Assembly (NCBI GenBank): GCA_015485155.1
Contig: WFUF01000016.1
Coordinates: 62,001 to 126,000 of the forward strand
Source: Robiginitomaculum sp.
GTDB taxonomy: Bacteria; Pseudomonadota; Alphaproteobacteria; Caulobacterales; Maricaulaceae
Direction: 5' to 3'
DNA: 64,000 nt
Position 1 is the first letter of the stretch, and each line of letters opens with the position of its first letter. The notes below the pieces were generated by a model. That model saw only the letters and a list, made by a program, of their open reading frames with translations. It was not told where the DNA came from and made no database searches. The position numbers and the translations under genes were made by a program. Positions 35,470 through 43,759 of this stretch are shown piece after piece.

Positions 35470-36720
35470 ATGCCAAAGACGCATGAAATAAAAGCTCTGA
35501 TACGTGCTCTTATTAGTGACCAGCGCGGCAATACAGCCATGTTTTTTTCTCTTGCCCTGTTGGGCATTGCACTGGTCATCGGGCTTGGTCTGGATTTTTC
35601 CAGAGCGCAAAACACCAAAACCAGCCTGCAAAATGCTGCTGATGCAGCAGCGCTGGCAATTGCGCGCGATCTTGATGTTGACGCAGACAATCTGCAAACA
35701 AGAGCCACTGACTTTTTCAATGCCAATTTCACCGGACAATCATTTGGGGTTAATTCAATAGTAAGCGCACAGGAAATTGAAAATGGTGCCGGGGTCAGGG
35801 TAACTGTTACATCCGAAATAGAAACCGCATTTGCAGCCCTGGCCGGCATAGAATACTTTACCGTAGGCACTGTTGCCGAAGTCATGTATTCCGCCTCCAA
35901 AGTTGAACTAGTGCTGGCGCTGGACAATACCGGATCAATGGGGTGGAATGGTAAGATTGAAACCCTGCGTCAGGCTTCCACGGATCTGGTAGATCAGCTT
36001 CTACCCGAAGGTTCAGCCGAAGAGAATGTAAAAATCGGCGTGGTTCCGTTTAACTATATGGTGCGTCTACCTACCAGCTATAAGAACCAGAGCTGGATGA
36101 AATTTGATCTGGTAAGCCCCGGTCACTGGAATGGTTGTGTGGCGCCGCGCAAACCTCCCCATGACACCAGAGACAGCAGCCCCAATACCAATTCAAAAAA
36201 ATTCTTTGCTTTGGATTCCAATGCCTGTCCCTCACAGGAGCTGACTACTTTGACCAGTGACCGTGAAGTCCTGTTGGCTACTATAGATCAGATGGAGGCC
36301 AATAACTGGACCTATGTTCCAGAAGGATTAGCGTGGGCGTGGCGGGTGTTATCAAAGAAAAAACCATTGCGTGAGGCTGTGGCCTATTCAGATGAGGACT
36401 GGACCAAAATTTTGGTATTGATGACTGATGGTGCCAATACGGTGGAATGGGACTGGCCAGGAGGCATACCTCATCAAACCATCAATACACCAAGCACTCA
36501 GGGTGATAATGCCACCGAGCTATTGTGTCAGCGCATAAAGAACAAAGGCATTTATATTTACACCATTGCCTTTGAGGTAAACAATAATAGCACAAGGCAA
36601 ATGCTTGAAGATTGTGCCACCGAGCCAAATATGTATTTTGACGCTCAAAATCAGGCGCAGCTAATTGCCGCCTTTGCCAAAATCTCCGGTGATATTACCA
36701 ATTTGCGACTCAGCCGCTAA
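35470..36720 (+). CDS. TadG-like protein with von Willebrand factor A domain
   Basis: About 416 residues. The N-terminus has the TadE/TadG form: DQRGNTAMFF, then a membrane helix (LALLGIALVIGLGLDFSRA) and AADAAALAIARD. A vWA domain starts near residue 150 with LVLALDNTGSMG, a DxTxS form of the metal site, and continues with VLMTDGAN. Such proteins assist Flp/Tad pilus assembly or surface adhesion and are membrane-anchored with the vWA domain outside. No other tad gene is in the window. The start may instead be at 35428; I prefer 35470 on family length. It ends tail-to-tail over four bases with spmX. Confidence 0.8.
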   Translation: MPKTHEIKALIRALISDQRGNTAMFFSLALLGIALVIGLGLDFSRAQNTKTSLQNAADAAALAIARDLDVDADNLQTRATDFFNANFTGQSFGVNSIVSAQEIENGAGVRVTVTSEIETAFAALAGIEYFTVGTVAEVMYSASKVELVLALDNTGSMGWNGKIETLRQASTDLVDQLLPEGSAEENVKIGVVPFNYMVRLPTSYKNQSWMKFDLVSPGHWNGCVAPRKPPHDTRDSSPNTNSKKFFALDSNACPSQELTTLTSDREVLLATIDQMEANNWTYVPEGLAWAWRVLSKKKPLREAVAYSDEDWTKILVLMTDGANTVEWDWPGGIPHQTINTPSTQGDNATELLCQRIKNKGIYIYTIAFEVNNNSTRQMLEDCATEPNMYFDAQNQAQLIAAFAKISGDITNLRLSR

Positions 36721-38141
36721 ACCTTCTTGTTTTTTGGCTTATTGAACAAAAAATACAAGGTAACCAAAACCAGCAATATGCCAAACCCGGCCAGACCCGG
36801 CCCCTTGATCATATCTGTAAGAGTAACCACCGTCTCGGACTTGCTGGTTTCATAAATGCCACCAGCCCCCAAAATCAGCCCGGAAATACCCATCAGTGTA
36901 AACATGCCGGTATTACGTTTTTCCAGCACTTCAAACGGCTGGTCACGAGGTTCCGCCAATTCACTGGACAGGCTTTGCGGGCTCGGCTCATCCCCTTCAT
37001 CAAAATCCATAACCGGAGGAACATCATCAAAAATACGATCGGCAAAATCCAAAGCCAAGACATCTTCATCAAGAGCAGTTGGCGGAGATTTAGGTTCATC
37101 ATCAGATATTGGCGGAAGATCCTCAAACTCCGGCTCGGCTGCAAGAGGCTCCTCCACCTCTGTTTCCATACTGTTCTGAATGTCCTTATCATCATCCAGA
37201 GCCGTATCTTTTTTAATTTCTTCATCAGAATCGTTAAGTTCCACCGCAATTGAAGCCAGTCTCCCAGAAATATTTTCTGCAACTTCACGAATAGGAGCCT
37301 CTGACTTTTGCTCGTCAAACACACCGCCCAATGGAACCAGTTTTTCAGTGGATGTATCTGTTTGCTCTTCTGCTTCCTGCTTTGGTTCTTCGTCTTTTGG
37401 CTTTGCTTCTGCGATATTTGCAGCCTCTTCTTGTTCCGGATCATCATCAGAATAAATTATTTCCGGTTCAATATCCGCCTTTGGCTTCGAGGAAAACAGT
37501 ATGCCGTCTTCGTTTATATTATCGGCAGTCAGCAAAGAACCAAGAGCTGCTGAGTTTGACAAATCAATGGATACTTCCACAGAATTTTGTTCATCAGCAT
37601 GTTTTTTGCTGTCTGCTTCAATTAAACCGGCAAGCTCCGTGTCACTTTCTGGTTGCAGACGGGCGCTTGGAGCCAGAACTACACCTTGTTCTACGTCTAA
37701 AAATCGTGCTTTTTCCGCAGTACGACGACGCACCAGAGCATCAAGAACTACTTCATGGCCACCAAGGTGAGCTTTTCTCCACACATCGAATGCAGCAGCA
37801 GAACCAAGAATATTCCCCTCATTCAAATACCTAACCACATCCGAACTGGCAAAATTATCCATGCCGATATTAAAGGCTAAAGACAATAAGGCATCCATTT
37901 GCGCCTGTGACAGCGGAGCAAAAATACAATCCTTAATCTTTGGCGCTAATTGAGACATGTCCCAAATCAGGAGGGTTTCTGCGTCCTTTTCGTCAACAAT
38001 CCCGCCTTCTTTCGCCGAAACCGTGTGGCCATGACCAATCACCCATATTCCATTTGGTAACAGGGTTGCATTGGCCCGAAAGCCCTCAAATGCCTTAATC
38101 AGCGCCAGGCCAGCATAGGAAATTGGTGCAGTTTTAGTCAT
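36717..38141 (-). CDS. spmX: SpmX-like muramidase-fold polarity protein
   Basis: A 474-residue protein with an N-terminal GH24 lysozyme-like domain (LIKAFEGFRANA, GIWVIGHGHT, LLSLAFNIGMDNF, DALVRRRTAEKA; residues about 8-145). A very acidic low-complexity linker of some 250 residues follows, then two C-terminal membrane helices (GISGLILGAGGIY and GLAGFGILLVLVTLYFLF). This is the architecture of Caulobacter SpmX, which localises the kinase DivJ and stalk proteins at the pole. The lysozyme Glu is kept (E19), but the positions of the catalytic Asp and Thr hold Leu28 and Val34, so it is probably not a normal muramidase. No phage genes are nearby. Confidence 0.85.
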   Translation of the reverse strand: MTKTAPISYAGLALIKAFEGFRANATLLPNGIWVIGHGHTVSAKEGGIVDEKDAETLLIWDMSQLAPKIKDCIFAPLSQAQMDALLSLAFNIGMDNFASSDVVRYLNEGNILGSAAAFDVWRKAHLGGHEVVLDALVRRRTAEKARFLDVEQGVVLAPSARLQPESDTELAGLIEADSKKHADEQNSVEVSIDLSNSAALGSLLTADNINEDGILFSSKPKADIEPEIIYSDDDPEQEEAANIAEAKPKDEEPKQEAEEQTDTSTEKLVPLGGVFDEQKSEAPIREVAENISGRLASIAVELNDSDEEIKKDTALDDDKDIQNSMETEVEEPLAAEPEFEDLPPISDDEPKSPPTALDEDVLALDFADRIFDDVPPVMDFDEGDEPSPQSLSSELAEPRDQPFEVLEKRNTGMFTLMGISGLILGAGGIYETSKSETVVTLTDMIKGPGLAGFGILLVLVTLYFLFNKPKNKKV

Positions 38142-38238
38142 ATTGCGTCTCACAACGAAACAGATTGGCTATAGTTCAGTCCTGTTCCTGCAAGCTGCGG
38201 GCCGAAGGGCTAATGTGCCCAATTAATAGGCCATGACC

Positions 38239-39174
38239 TTAAAACCCGGGAAGTTTTCGCAGAACTTCAACGGAATCAGTAGCGGTGAAACTGGCATAAA
38301 ACCCGCCACCTGAACCGCCGCCAATAACATATAACCCGGCACCTGCTGCTATAGCGCCAGCTCCGGTGCGCGGTGCCGACAGATCCGGGCCTCGCGACCA
38401 ATTTCCGCTATCCGGATCCAAGACCCAATGGTCTTTTAAGGTTTCGCCACGGCCACCGCCCCTGCCGCCCATTACATGAATTTTGCCGTTAAATACTGCT
38501 GCTGCATGGCCGGAGCGAGCCAGAGGCAGCGGCGCTCCTGTCCGCCATGTTGCGGTGGAAATATTAAATATATCCAGCCTGTTAGAAGGAGAACTGGCAG
38601 AACCGCCACCAATAAAATAAATATCATCACCCAAGGCCAGAGCAACACCGCCACGGCGGGCAACAGGCCCGCCCTCAAGCAATTGCCACTGATTGATTGC
38701 TGGATCAAATATGGCCATTTGATTGGCAATATCACCGGAGCCGCCTATTGCGTATAGCTTCCCCTTGGCTGCAACCATGGAAAATGCCGCCCGGCTGCCC
38801 GGCATGGCCGGAGCCTGCACCCATTCGCCACCGGCTTCGTCATAGCTCCACATTTCGTTGCCTGGGCTACCATCTCCATCTGCCGCATAACCACCGGCAG
38901 CATATAGTTTCCCATTTAGAGCCGCCAGACCAAATTGCTCCAGACCTACGGGCAAGGCTGCAATACTGCGCCAACTGCCTGCCGCCGGGTTATAACGCTC
39001 GGCCACGCTCATTGGTGCAAGCCTCCCGGCACCACCAACCGCATATATTTTACCATCCATTTGCGCCACAGCCAAAGCCGCACGGGCAGTTCCCATCGAC
39101 TGGCCTTCGCTCCATCCTTGAGCAAAGCCAAAACCGGGAACCAACAACAAGATCACAAAGGCAATTACGCGCAT
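38239..39174 (-). CDS. Secreted Kelch-repeat beta-propeller protein
   Basis: A 311-residue protein with a signal peptide (MRVIAFVILLLVPGFGFAQG). About six Kelch blades follow, each with the pattern GKIYAVGGAG, GKLYAAGGYA, GKLYAIGGSG, DDIYFIGGGS, GKIHVMGGRG and GLYVIGGGSG. It is probably periplasmic or secreted. Kelch propellers bind proteins or sugars; some family members are sialate mutarotases, but no such active site can be assigned here. It follows mgtE by ten bases on the same strand, so the two may be cotranscribed. Confidence 0.85.
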   Translation of the reverse strand: MRVIAFVILLLVPGFGFAQGWSEGQSMGTARAALAVAQMDGKIYAVGGAGRLAPMSVAERYNPAAGSWRSIAALPVGLEQFGLAALNGKLYAAGGYAADGDGSPGNEMWSYDEAGGEWVQAPAMPGSRAAFSMVAAKGKLYAIGGSGDIANQMAIFDPAINQWQLLEGGPVARRGGVALALGDDIYFIGGGSASSPSNRLDIFNISTATWRTGAPLPLARSGHAAAVFNGKIHVMGGRGGGRGETLKDHWVLDPDSGNWSRGPDLSAPRTGAGAIAAGAGLYVIGGGSGGGFYASFTATDSVEVLRKLPGF

Positions 39175-39184
39175 GAGAAATTCC

Positions 39185-40579
39185 TCAATTTGAAAGAACC
39201 AGCGCCGCCAGCCCTAAAAACACAAAAAAACCAACAACATCAGTCACAGTGGTCACAAACACACTAGAGGCCACCGCCGGATCAGCATTTAACCGCTTCA
39301 ACCCAAGGGGCACCAGCACGCCGGCACTTCCTGCAACAATATGGTTTACAACCATAGCCGATGCAATGACCATGGCCAGAGTAAGCGATTGAAACCAGAT
39401 CAATACAATAATAGCCATAATAATGGCAAACAAAAGGCCATGCACGAAACCGGCCAGAGTTTCCCGCCAGATAATTCTTCTGGCATTTACTGCAGTGATC
39501 TCGCGCATTGCCAAAGCCCGCACCGTTACCGTCAGCCCCTGAGTGGCAGCATTGCCACCCATAGAGGCCACAATCGGCATTAACACCGCTAATGCTATAA
39601 CTTTCTCCATAGAACCTTCAAAAATAGAAATTACCATGGAGGCCAGAATAGCCGTTGCCAAATTCACAAGCAGCCATGGCGCCCTGCCCAAGACCACATC
39701 CAGCACCCTGTCGCCGACACCGGCCTCAGAAACCCCGGCTAAAGCCAGCAAGTCCTCGGTGTGCTCATCTTGCATCACCTCCACCATGTCATCCATGGTC
39801 AACATGCCCACTAACCGGCCAAAATCATCTGTTACCGGGCTTGATGGAAGGTCATATTTCTCAAATAAATAAGCAGCATCCTCTTTATCTGTTTCCTGCG
39901 TCACCAGAACCTGTAAATCGGTCATCAGGTCTTTTAGCTTCACCTGATTTTCTGCACGCAACAAAGCAGACAGGGCAATTTTTCCTATGGGGCGATAGGA
40001 CGGATCAACCACATATATTTCGTAAAATATCTCCGGCAACTGCTCTTTTGGCATTTCCCGAATAGCATTAACCGCCTGTTTTGCCGTAAAGAATTTCGGC
40101 AGCGCAATAAATTCGCGTTGCATCAGCCGGCCGACACTATCCTCATTAAATGACAAGGAGTGTTCAAGTGCTACCCGGCTTTTTGGATCGACCTCATCTA
40201 AAACTTCGGCGCGAAAATCATCATCCAGATCCTCAACTACCTGTACCGCATCATCAGACTCAAGCTCGCCAATGGCATCTGCTACGGTTTTAGCATCAAG
40301 GTCCTCAACCACGTCCTCAAGCAGATCGTCAGAAAGCTCACTTAAGACCTCTCCGGAGAAAACCGATGGAATGGTCTTGGCTAATTGCTTTAGCTGATCT
40401 GAGGGCAATTGCTCTATCACATCAGCCGCATCAGCCGCATGCAAATCCGCCAGTGCCGCAGCCCCTGCCCCGGCATCATTTTTGTCAAGAGCATCAAAAA
40501 GCAAAGCCAGCGCGTCCACATTTACGTCAACGCCGCTGGTTTGCTCGCGATCCTTGCTGTGCTGGCTTTGCTCTGTCAT
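39185..40579 (-). CDS. mgtE: MgtE-family magnesium transporter
   Basis: A 464-residue transporter with the MgtE order: an acidic N domain of helical repeats (LADLHAADAADVIEQL onward), two CBS domains (about residues 140-265) and a five-helix membrane domain from about 300. The pore signature is seen in MPIVASMGGNAATQ and DPAVASSVFVTTVTDVVGFF. The N and CBS domains sense cytoplasmic Mg and gate the channel. I find no clear Mg riboswitch in the 180 bases shared with arsR. Confidence 0.93.
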   Translation of the reverse strand: MTEQSQHSKDREQTSGVDVNVDALALLFDALDKNDAGAGAAALADLHAADAADVIEQLPSDQLKQLAKTIPSVFSGEVLSELSDDLLEDVVEDLDAKTVADAIGELESDDAVQVVEDLDDDFRAEVLDEVDPKSRVALEHSLSFNEDSVGRLMQREFIALPKFFTAKQAVNAIREMPKEQLPEIFYEIYVVDPSYRPIGKIALSALLRAENQVKLKDLMTDLQVLVTQETDKEDAAYLFEKYDLPSSPVTDDFGRLVGMLTMDDMVEVMQDEHTEDLLALAGVSEAGVGDRVLDVVLGRAPWLLVNLATAILASMVISIFEGSMEKVIALAVLMPIVASMGGNAATQGLTVTVRALAMREITAVNARRIIWRETLAGFVHGLLFAIIMAIIVLIWFQSLTLAMVIASAMVVNHIVAGSAGVLVPLGLKRLNADPAVASSVFVTTVTDVVGFFVFLGLAALVLSN

Positions 40580-40737
40580 GACCTGCCTTTGATAATAAGA
40601 TAGTTGTGTCTATAAGCCCAGAATAAGAGCCAGATTACCATAGGCTTATCCAGGCTCGCGATCAGCCCAATGGTATGAAACAATTTTATTTAATGTGTAA
40701 GCCTGTTTTTTGATCAAAAACAAGTTGCATCTAATCT

Positions 40738-40759
40738 TATATCTATATAACTAGATATA
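40738..40759. promoter_or_regulatory. Candidate ArsR operator overlapping the arsR start
   Basis: TATATCTA and TAGATATA form perfect 8-bp arms around a six-base centre. The right arm runs into the arsR start codon at 40759. A dimeric ArsR could bind it to block both transcription and initiation of its own operon. The position on the start codon is unusual and leaves no room for a ribosome site. Confidence 0.55.
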
Positions 40760-41097
40760 TGGATACAAAAGAAGTAATAAGCGCCCTAGATGCACTTGCA
40801 CAGGAAAACAGGCTGGCTGTTTTTCGTCTGCTTATTAAAATTGCCCCAGATGGCATGATGGTCGGAGACATTGGGCGCAAGATGAAAATACCAGCGACCA
40901 CCTTGTCTTTTCATCTCGATAAATTGCGACAGGCAGAACTGATTGACAAGCACCGCGAAGGCCGGGCCAGTATTTACACCGCAAACTATACGACACTGGT
41001 TGGCGCCATAAAATATCTTACGGAAAACTGTTGCAGGGATAGTGAACAAATGCCCTGCCATATCATCATAAAAGGCAAGGCGGATTGCCAACAATGA
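40759..41097 (+). CDS. arsR: ArsR-family arsenic-responsive repressor
   Basis: A 112-residue winged-helix repressor ([15 protein letters not shown], then [19 protein letters not shown]). The metalloid site is C-terminal: Cys91, Cys92 and Cys100 in [12 protein letters not shown], as in the Acidithiobacillus-type ArsR rather than the E. coli type with its cysteines in the DNA-binding helix. It is first in an arsR-acr3-arsC operon and overlaps acr3 by four bases. No Shine-Dalgarno sequence precedes the ATG; translation may be leaderless. Confidence 0.92.
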   Translation: MDTKEVISALDALAQENRLAVFRLLIKIAPDGMMVGDIGRKMKIPATTLSFHLDKLRQAELIDKHREGRASIYTANYTTLVGAIKYLTENCCRDSEQMPCHIIIKGKADCQQ

Positions 41098-42134
41098 AAA
41101 CAAATAGATTATCATTTCTGGACAGATATTTAACCCTATGGATTATCATGGCAATGATGTCAGGAGTAGCTCTGGGTAGTGCTTTTACTGATTTTCCTCT
41201 ATGGTTGAACAGTTTAAGCTTTGGCAGCACCAATATTCCAATTGCCTTTGGCCTGATCCTGATGATGTACCCGCCATTGGCAAAAGTACGCTATGAACAA
41301 CTGCCAGGCGTCTTTCTTGACAAGCGTGTTTTATTGCTATCGCTGTTGCAGAACTGGCTTATCGGCCCGGTATTGATGTTTGTGCTCGCCGTTAGTTTTC
41401 TGGCTGATTATCCGGCATATATGACTGGCTTAATCTTGATTGGACTGGCTCGCTGTATTGCAATGGTCATAGTATGGAACCAACTGGCCGGTGGCAGTCG
41501 CGAATATGCGGCGGCTCTTGTGGCATTTAACAGTATTTTCCAGATTTTATTTTTTAGTGTCTATGCATGGTTTTTCCTGTCCGTATTGCCTGAGATACTC
41601 GGCTTGCAGGGACAAATAATCAATGTCAGTTTTGCCATGATTGCTCAATCAGTAATGATTTATCTTGGCATTCCTTTTCTCGCAGGCTTTCTTACCAGAA
41701 AGGTACTGATTAGCCGCAAGGGAATTGACTGGTATACAACAAGGTTTGAGCCGCTCATCAGCCCGATCACCCTGATTGCCTTGCTTTTTACCATAATTGC
41801 CATGTTTAGCCTAAAAGGAGCCATGGTTCTGGAATTACCTTTTGATGTGCTGCGTATTGCGATTCCGTTGACGATTTATTTTGTAGTAATGTTCCTTGTA
41901 AGCTTTGCCATGGGCAAGTGGATTGGTTCTGACTATGAGCGCACGACGTCTATTGCCTTTACTGCTGCCAGCAATAATTTTGAACTGGCAATTGCCGTTG
42001 CAATTGCTGCTTTTGGTCTGGCTTCACCAGTAGCATTTGCCACCGTAATCGGGCCTCTTGTGGAAGTTCCGGTATTGGTTTTGCTGGTTAGTGTTGCGCT
42101 TTGGCTAAAACGCAAATGGTTCGGATTTAGGTAG
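41094..42134 (+). CDS. acr3: Acr3-family arsenite efflux transporter
   Basis: A 346-residue membrane protein with about ten helices. Characteristic segments are [18 protein letters not shown], which carries the conserved cysteine, and [19 protein letters not shown]. It exports arsenite using the proton motive force. The start at 41094 overlaps the arsR stop (ATGA). The arsC gene follows after five bases. Confidence 0.94.
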   Translation: MKTNRLSFLDRYLTLWIIMAMMSGVALGSAFTDFPLWLNSLSFGSTNIPIAFGLILMMYPPLAKVRYEQLPGVFLDKRVLLLSLLQNWLIGPVLMFVLAVSFLADYPAYMTGLILIGLARCIAMVIVWNQLAGGSREYAAALVAFNSIFQILFFSVYAWFFLSVLPEILGLQGQIINVSFAMIAQSVMIYLGIPFLAGFLTRKVLISRKGIDWYTTRFEPLISPITLIALLFTIIAMFSLKGAMVLELPFDVLRIAIPLTIYFVVMFLVSFAMGKWIGSDYERTTSIAFTAASNNFELAIAVAIAAFGLASPVAFATVIGPLVEVPVLVLLVSVALWLKRKWFGFR

Positions 42135-42139
42135 CAAAT

Positions 42140-42529
42140 ATGAAAACAGTTCTGTTTCTTTGTGTGGCCAACAGCGCCCGCAGTCAGATGGCTCAAGGGC
42201 TTGCACAACATTATTTAGGCGACAGGATAACAGCTTTGAGCGCCGGATCTGAGCCATCGGGCGAGGTTAACCCGCTGGCCATTCAGGTAATGCAGGATGC
42301 CGGTATTGATATCAGCGAACAATTTTCAAAATCTGTTGATGATATTGATCTTGATGAAATTGATATTGTGATAACGCTTTGCGCCGAAGAGGTCTGCCCG
42401 GCAGCTCCTGGAAAATTTATGCGGTTGCATTGGCCGATTTCAGATCCGGCTGCTCTTGATACTGAACAGGCATTTGCAACAGCACGGGATTTAATTTTAG
42501 AAAAACTAATGAATGATCTGCCCGAATAA
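42140..42529 (+). CDS. arsC: Arsenate reductase, low-molecular-weight phosphatase type
   Basis: A 129-residue enzyme reducing arsenate to arsenite with thioredoxin. The P-loop CVANSAR begins at Cys8, and the two redox cysteines, Cys81 and Cys86, lie in TLCAEEVCP; the final DP motif is in HWPISDP. It supplies arsenite to the Acr3 pump encoded just before it. The length is that of the S. aureus-type family. Confidence 0.93.
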   Translation: MKTVLFLCVANSARSQMAQGLAQHYLGDRITALSAGSEPSGEVNPLAIQVMQDAGIDISEQFSKSVDDIDLDEIDIVITLCAEEVCPAAPGKFMRLHWPISDPAALDTEQAFATARDLILEKLMNDLPE

Positions 42530-42555
42530 CAGGCTTAACCTTAGGGCCAGCGCTA

Positions 42556-42616
42556 AAGGTCAGCATAATTTTTGCTGTCCCTTGAGTGATACTTAAAAAA
42601 CCCTGTAATCAGGTAA
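42556..42616. repeat. Dispersed repeat, copy 2
   Basis: Shares its core with the copy at 12700-12758. It lies between arsC and the transposase remnant, on the side that would be downstream of that remnant, so it may be the decayed end of the same element. A GTAATGCCCC/GGGGGTATTAC hairpin follows at 42613-42640. Confidence 0.6.
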
Positions 42617-42636
42617 TGCCCCTATAAAAGGGGGTA

Positions 42637-42720
42637 TTACGGAGGCGCGCCATGGGCCAGGGGAAGGCAGGGCTTGATAATGGCCAATTGCGCCTCTGAA
42701 AGCCAAAAAAAAACATCCAT
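42637..42720 (-). pseudogene. Remnant of an IS5-family transposase, N-terminal 27 codons
   Basis: Reads MDVFFWLSEAQLAIIKPCLP then LAHGAPP and a stop. FWLSEAQ...I-P-LP...HG-P is the N-terminus of IS5-group transposases (usually continuing RVDDRRVISG). A good ribosome site, AAGGAGA, precedes the ATG, but everything after residue 27 is lost. It is too short to function. The repeat at 42556 lies just beyond the break. Confidence 0.65.
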
Positions 42721-42793
42721 GACAAATCTCCTTTGCCATGATGAATCACAAATCAACCCAACTGGGAATCCCCGAATTTAATAGCTCCTAAGT

Positions 42794-43285
42794 CTAGCCA
42801 CACCACAGACGGCCAATAACCCCTTGTTCAGTAATATCAAGATTAAGGCGCTTAGGGTTATGGTCTTGTGTGATCATCTGCCCAGGCAATATAATCCGGA
42901 TCAATTGCCGAAAACTACGACTCCTCAAAGACGCCAGCGCCTGTCCTTGCAAAAACGACAGCTCACTGGCCCCGCAATCACCTGCCTGTGCCTTTTGCCG
43001 GTCATAGCTGCCGGTGACAGATTCGGTGCCGGTGGCTGAACGGCGCAGCCCCTGAAGCGGTTGTATTGTGCTGGTACTGACCGGTGTGCGTGGTGCAGCT
43101 TTTGGCGGTGCAAAGCCGCCATTTATGTCGCTGTCAGGGGCGGACTGTGGCGCAGGATGTTCAATATCAGCGGATTGCTTACGGCCATAAACTTCTGCTC
43201 TCTCCTCCGGCGTAAGGCAGGCGGCGAGAAAAACCGGAAGCAAAAGCGCCAAAACAATCATGTTCTGATTCTGCAAACAGGCCAT
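42794..43285 (-). CDS. Lipoprotein with I78 peptidase-inhibitor domain
   Basis: A 163-residue protein with a lipoprotein signal (IVLALLLPVFLAAC, lipid Cys23), a Pro/Ser-rich linker, and a C-terminal I78 inhibitor domain seen as CGASELSFLQGQALASL, IILPGQMITQD, RLNLDITEQG and a final WCG. I78 proteins inhibit serine peptidases, probably protecting the periplasm. GGAG lies six bases before the ATG at 43285. It follows holC by 18 bases on the same strand. Confidence 0.82.
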   Translation of the reverse strand: MACLQNQNMIVLALLLPVFLAACLTPEERAEVYGRKQSADIEHPAPQSAPDSDINGGFAPPKAAPRTPVSTSTIQPLQGLRRSATGTESVTGSYDRQKAQAGDCGASELSFLQGQALASLRSRSFRQLIRIILPGQMITQDHNPKRLNLDITEQGVIGRLWCG

Positions 43286-43303
43286 GCTCAACTCCGTATT
43301 TAA

Positions 43304-43750
43304 TCAGGCCATGTTCTTCCACACACCTGATTCGTTCTGCTTCCAGTATAATACGGTTTGCCCCTTTGCCTTAGAGCGTTTCCAAAGTTCTCTGGCCTGT
43401 TGTACCGCTGCCTCATCAGCACCATCGAACATCAAGATAATCCGCTCATATCCTTCGAATTTATCCGGATCAGCCCCATCCAGCAAAATGGAAATTTTTG
43501 CATCATTCTCATTGTGCGCACCAGTACTTAACAATACCGGCTGCAGGTGTGCGCGCGGCGTATCAGCAGTTCCATGCGGCAGAAAACTGTCTTCACGCCA
43601 CGTCCACAGCCATTCATCCAGCCATTTTATGCGTTCAGAATCTGGTGAACTGATCAGTACCCGCCAGTTTCTGGCGAGACTTTTCTCAAGCAGTCCAGGC
43701 AGAACCTGATCCAGCGGGGTGCGCTCCAGATGATAGAACCAAAGCTCCAT
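43304..43750 (-). CDS. holC: DNA polymerase III chi subunit
   Basis: A 148-residue protein (MELWFYHLERTPLDQVLPGL, WLWTWREDSFLPHG, IILMFDGADEAAVQQARELW). Chi links the clamp loader to single-strand-binding protein. The order pepA-holC is widespread in proteobacteria and supports the call. The ATG at 43750 is nine bases past the pepA stop and has AAGG upstream. Confidence 0.92.
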   Translation of the reverse strand: MELWFYHLERTPLDQVLPGLLEKSLARNWRVLISSPDSERIKWLDEWLWTWREDSFLPHGTADTPRAHLQPVLLSTGAHNENDAKISILLDGADPDKFEGYERIILMFDGADEAAVQQARELWKRSKAKGQTVLYWKQNESGVWKNMA

Positions 43751-43759
43751 CACCTTTGC

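Noticed and set aside
36717-38141. Phage endolysin and hidden prophage
   Set aside because: No phage genes nearby; the acidic linker, two C-terminal helices and substituted active site fit SpmX.
38697-39176. 159-codon plus-strand frame
   Set aside because: Antisense to the Kelch gene, Pro/His/Arg-rich as expected of a shadow frame, and without a ribosome site.
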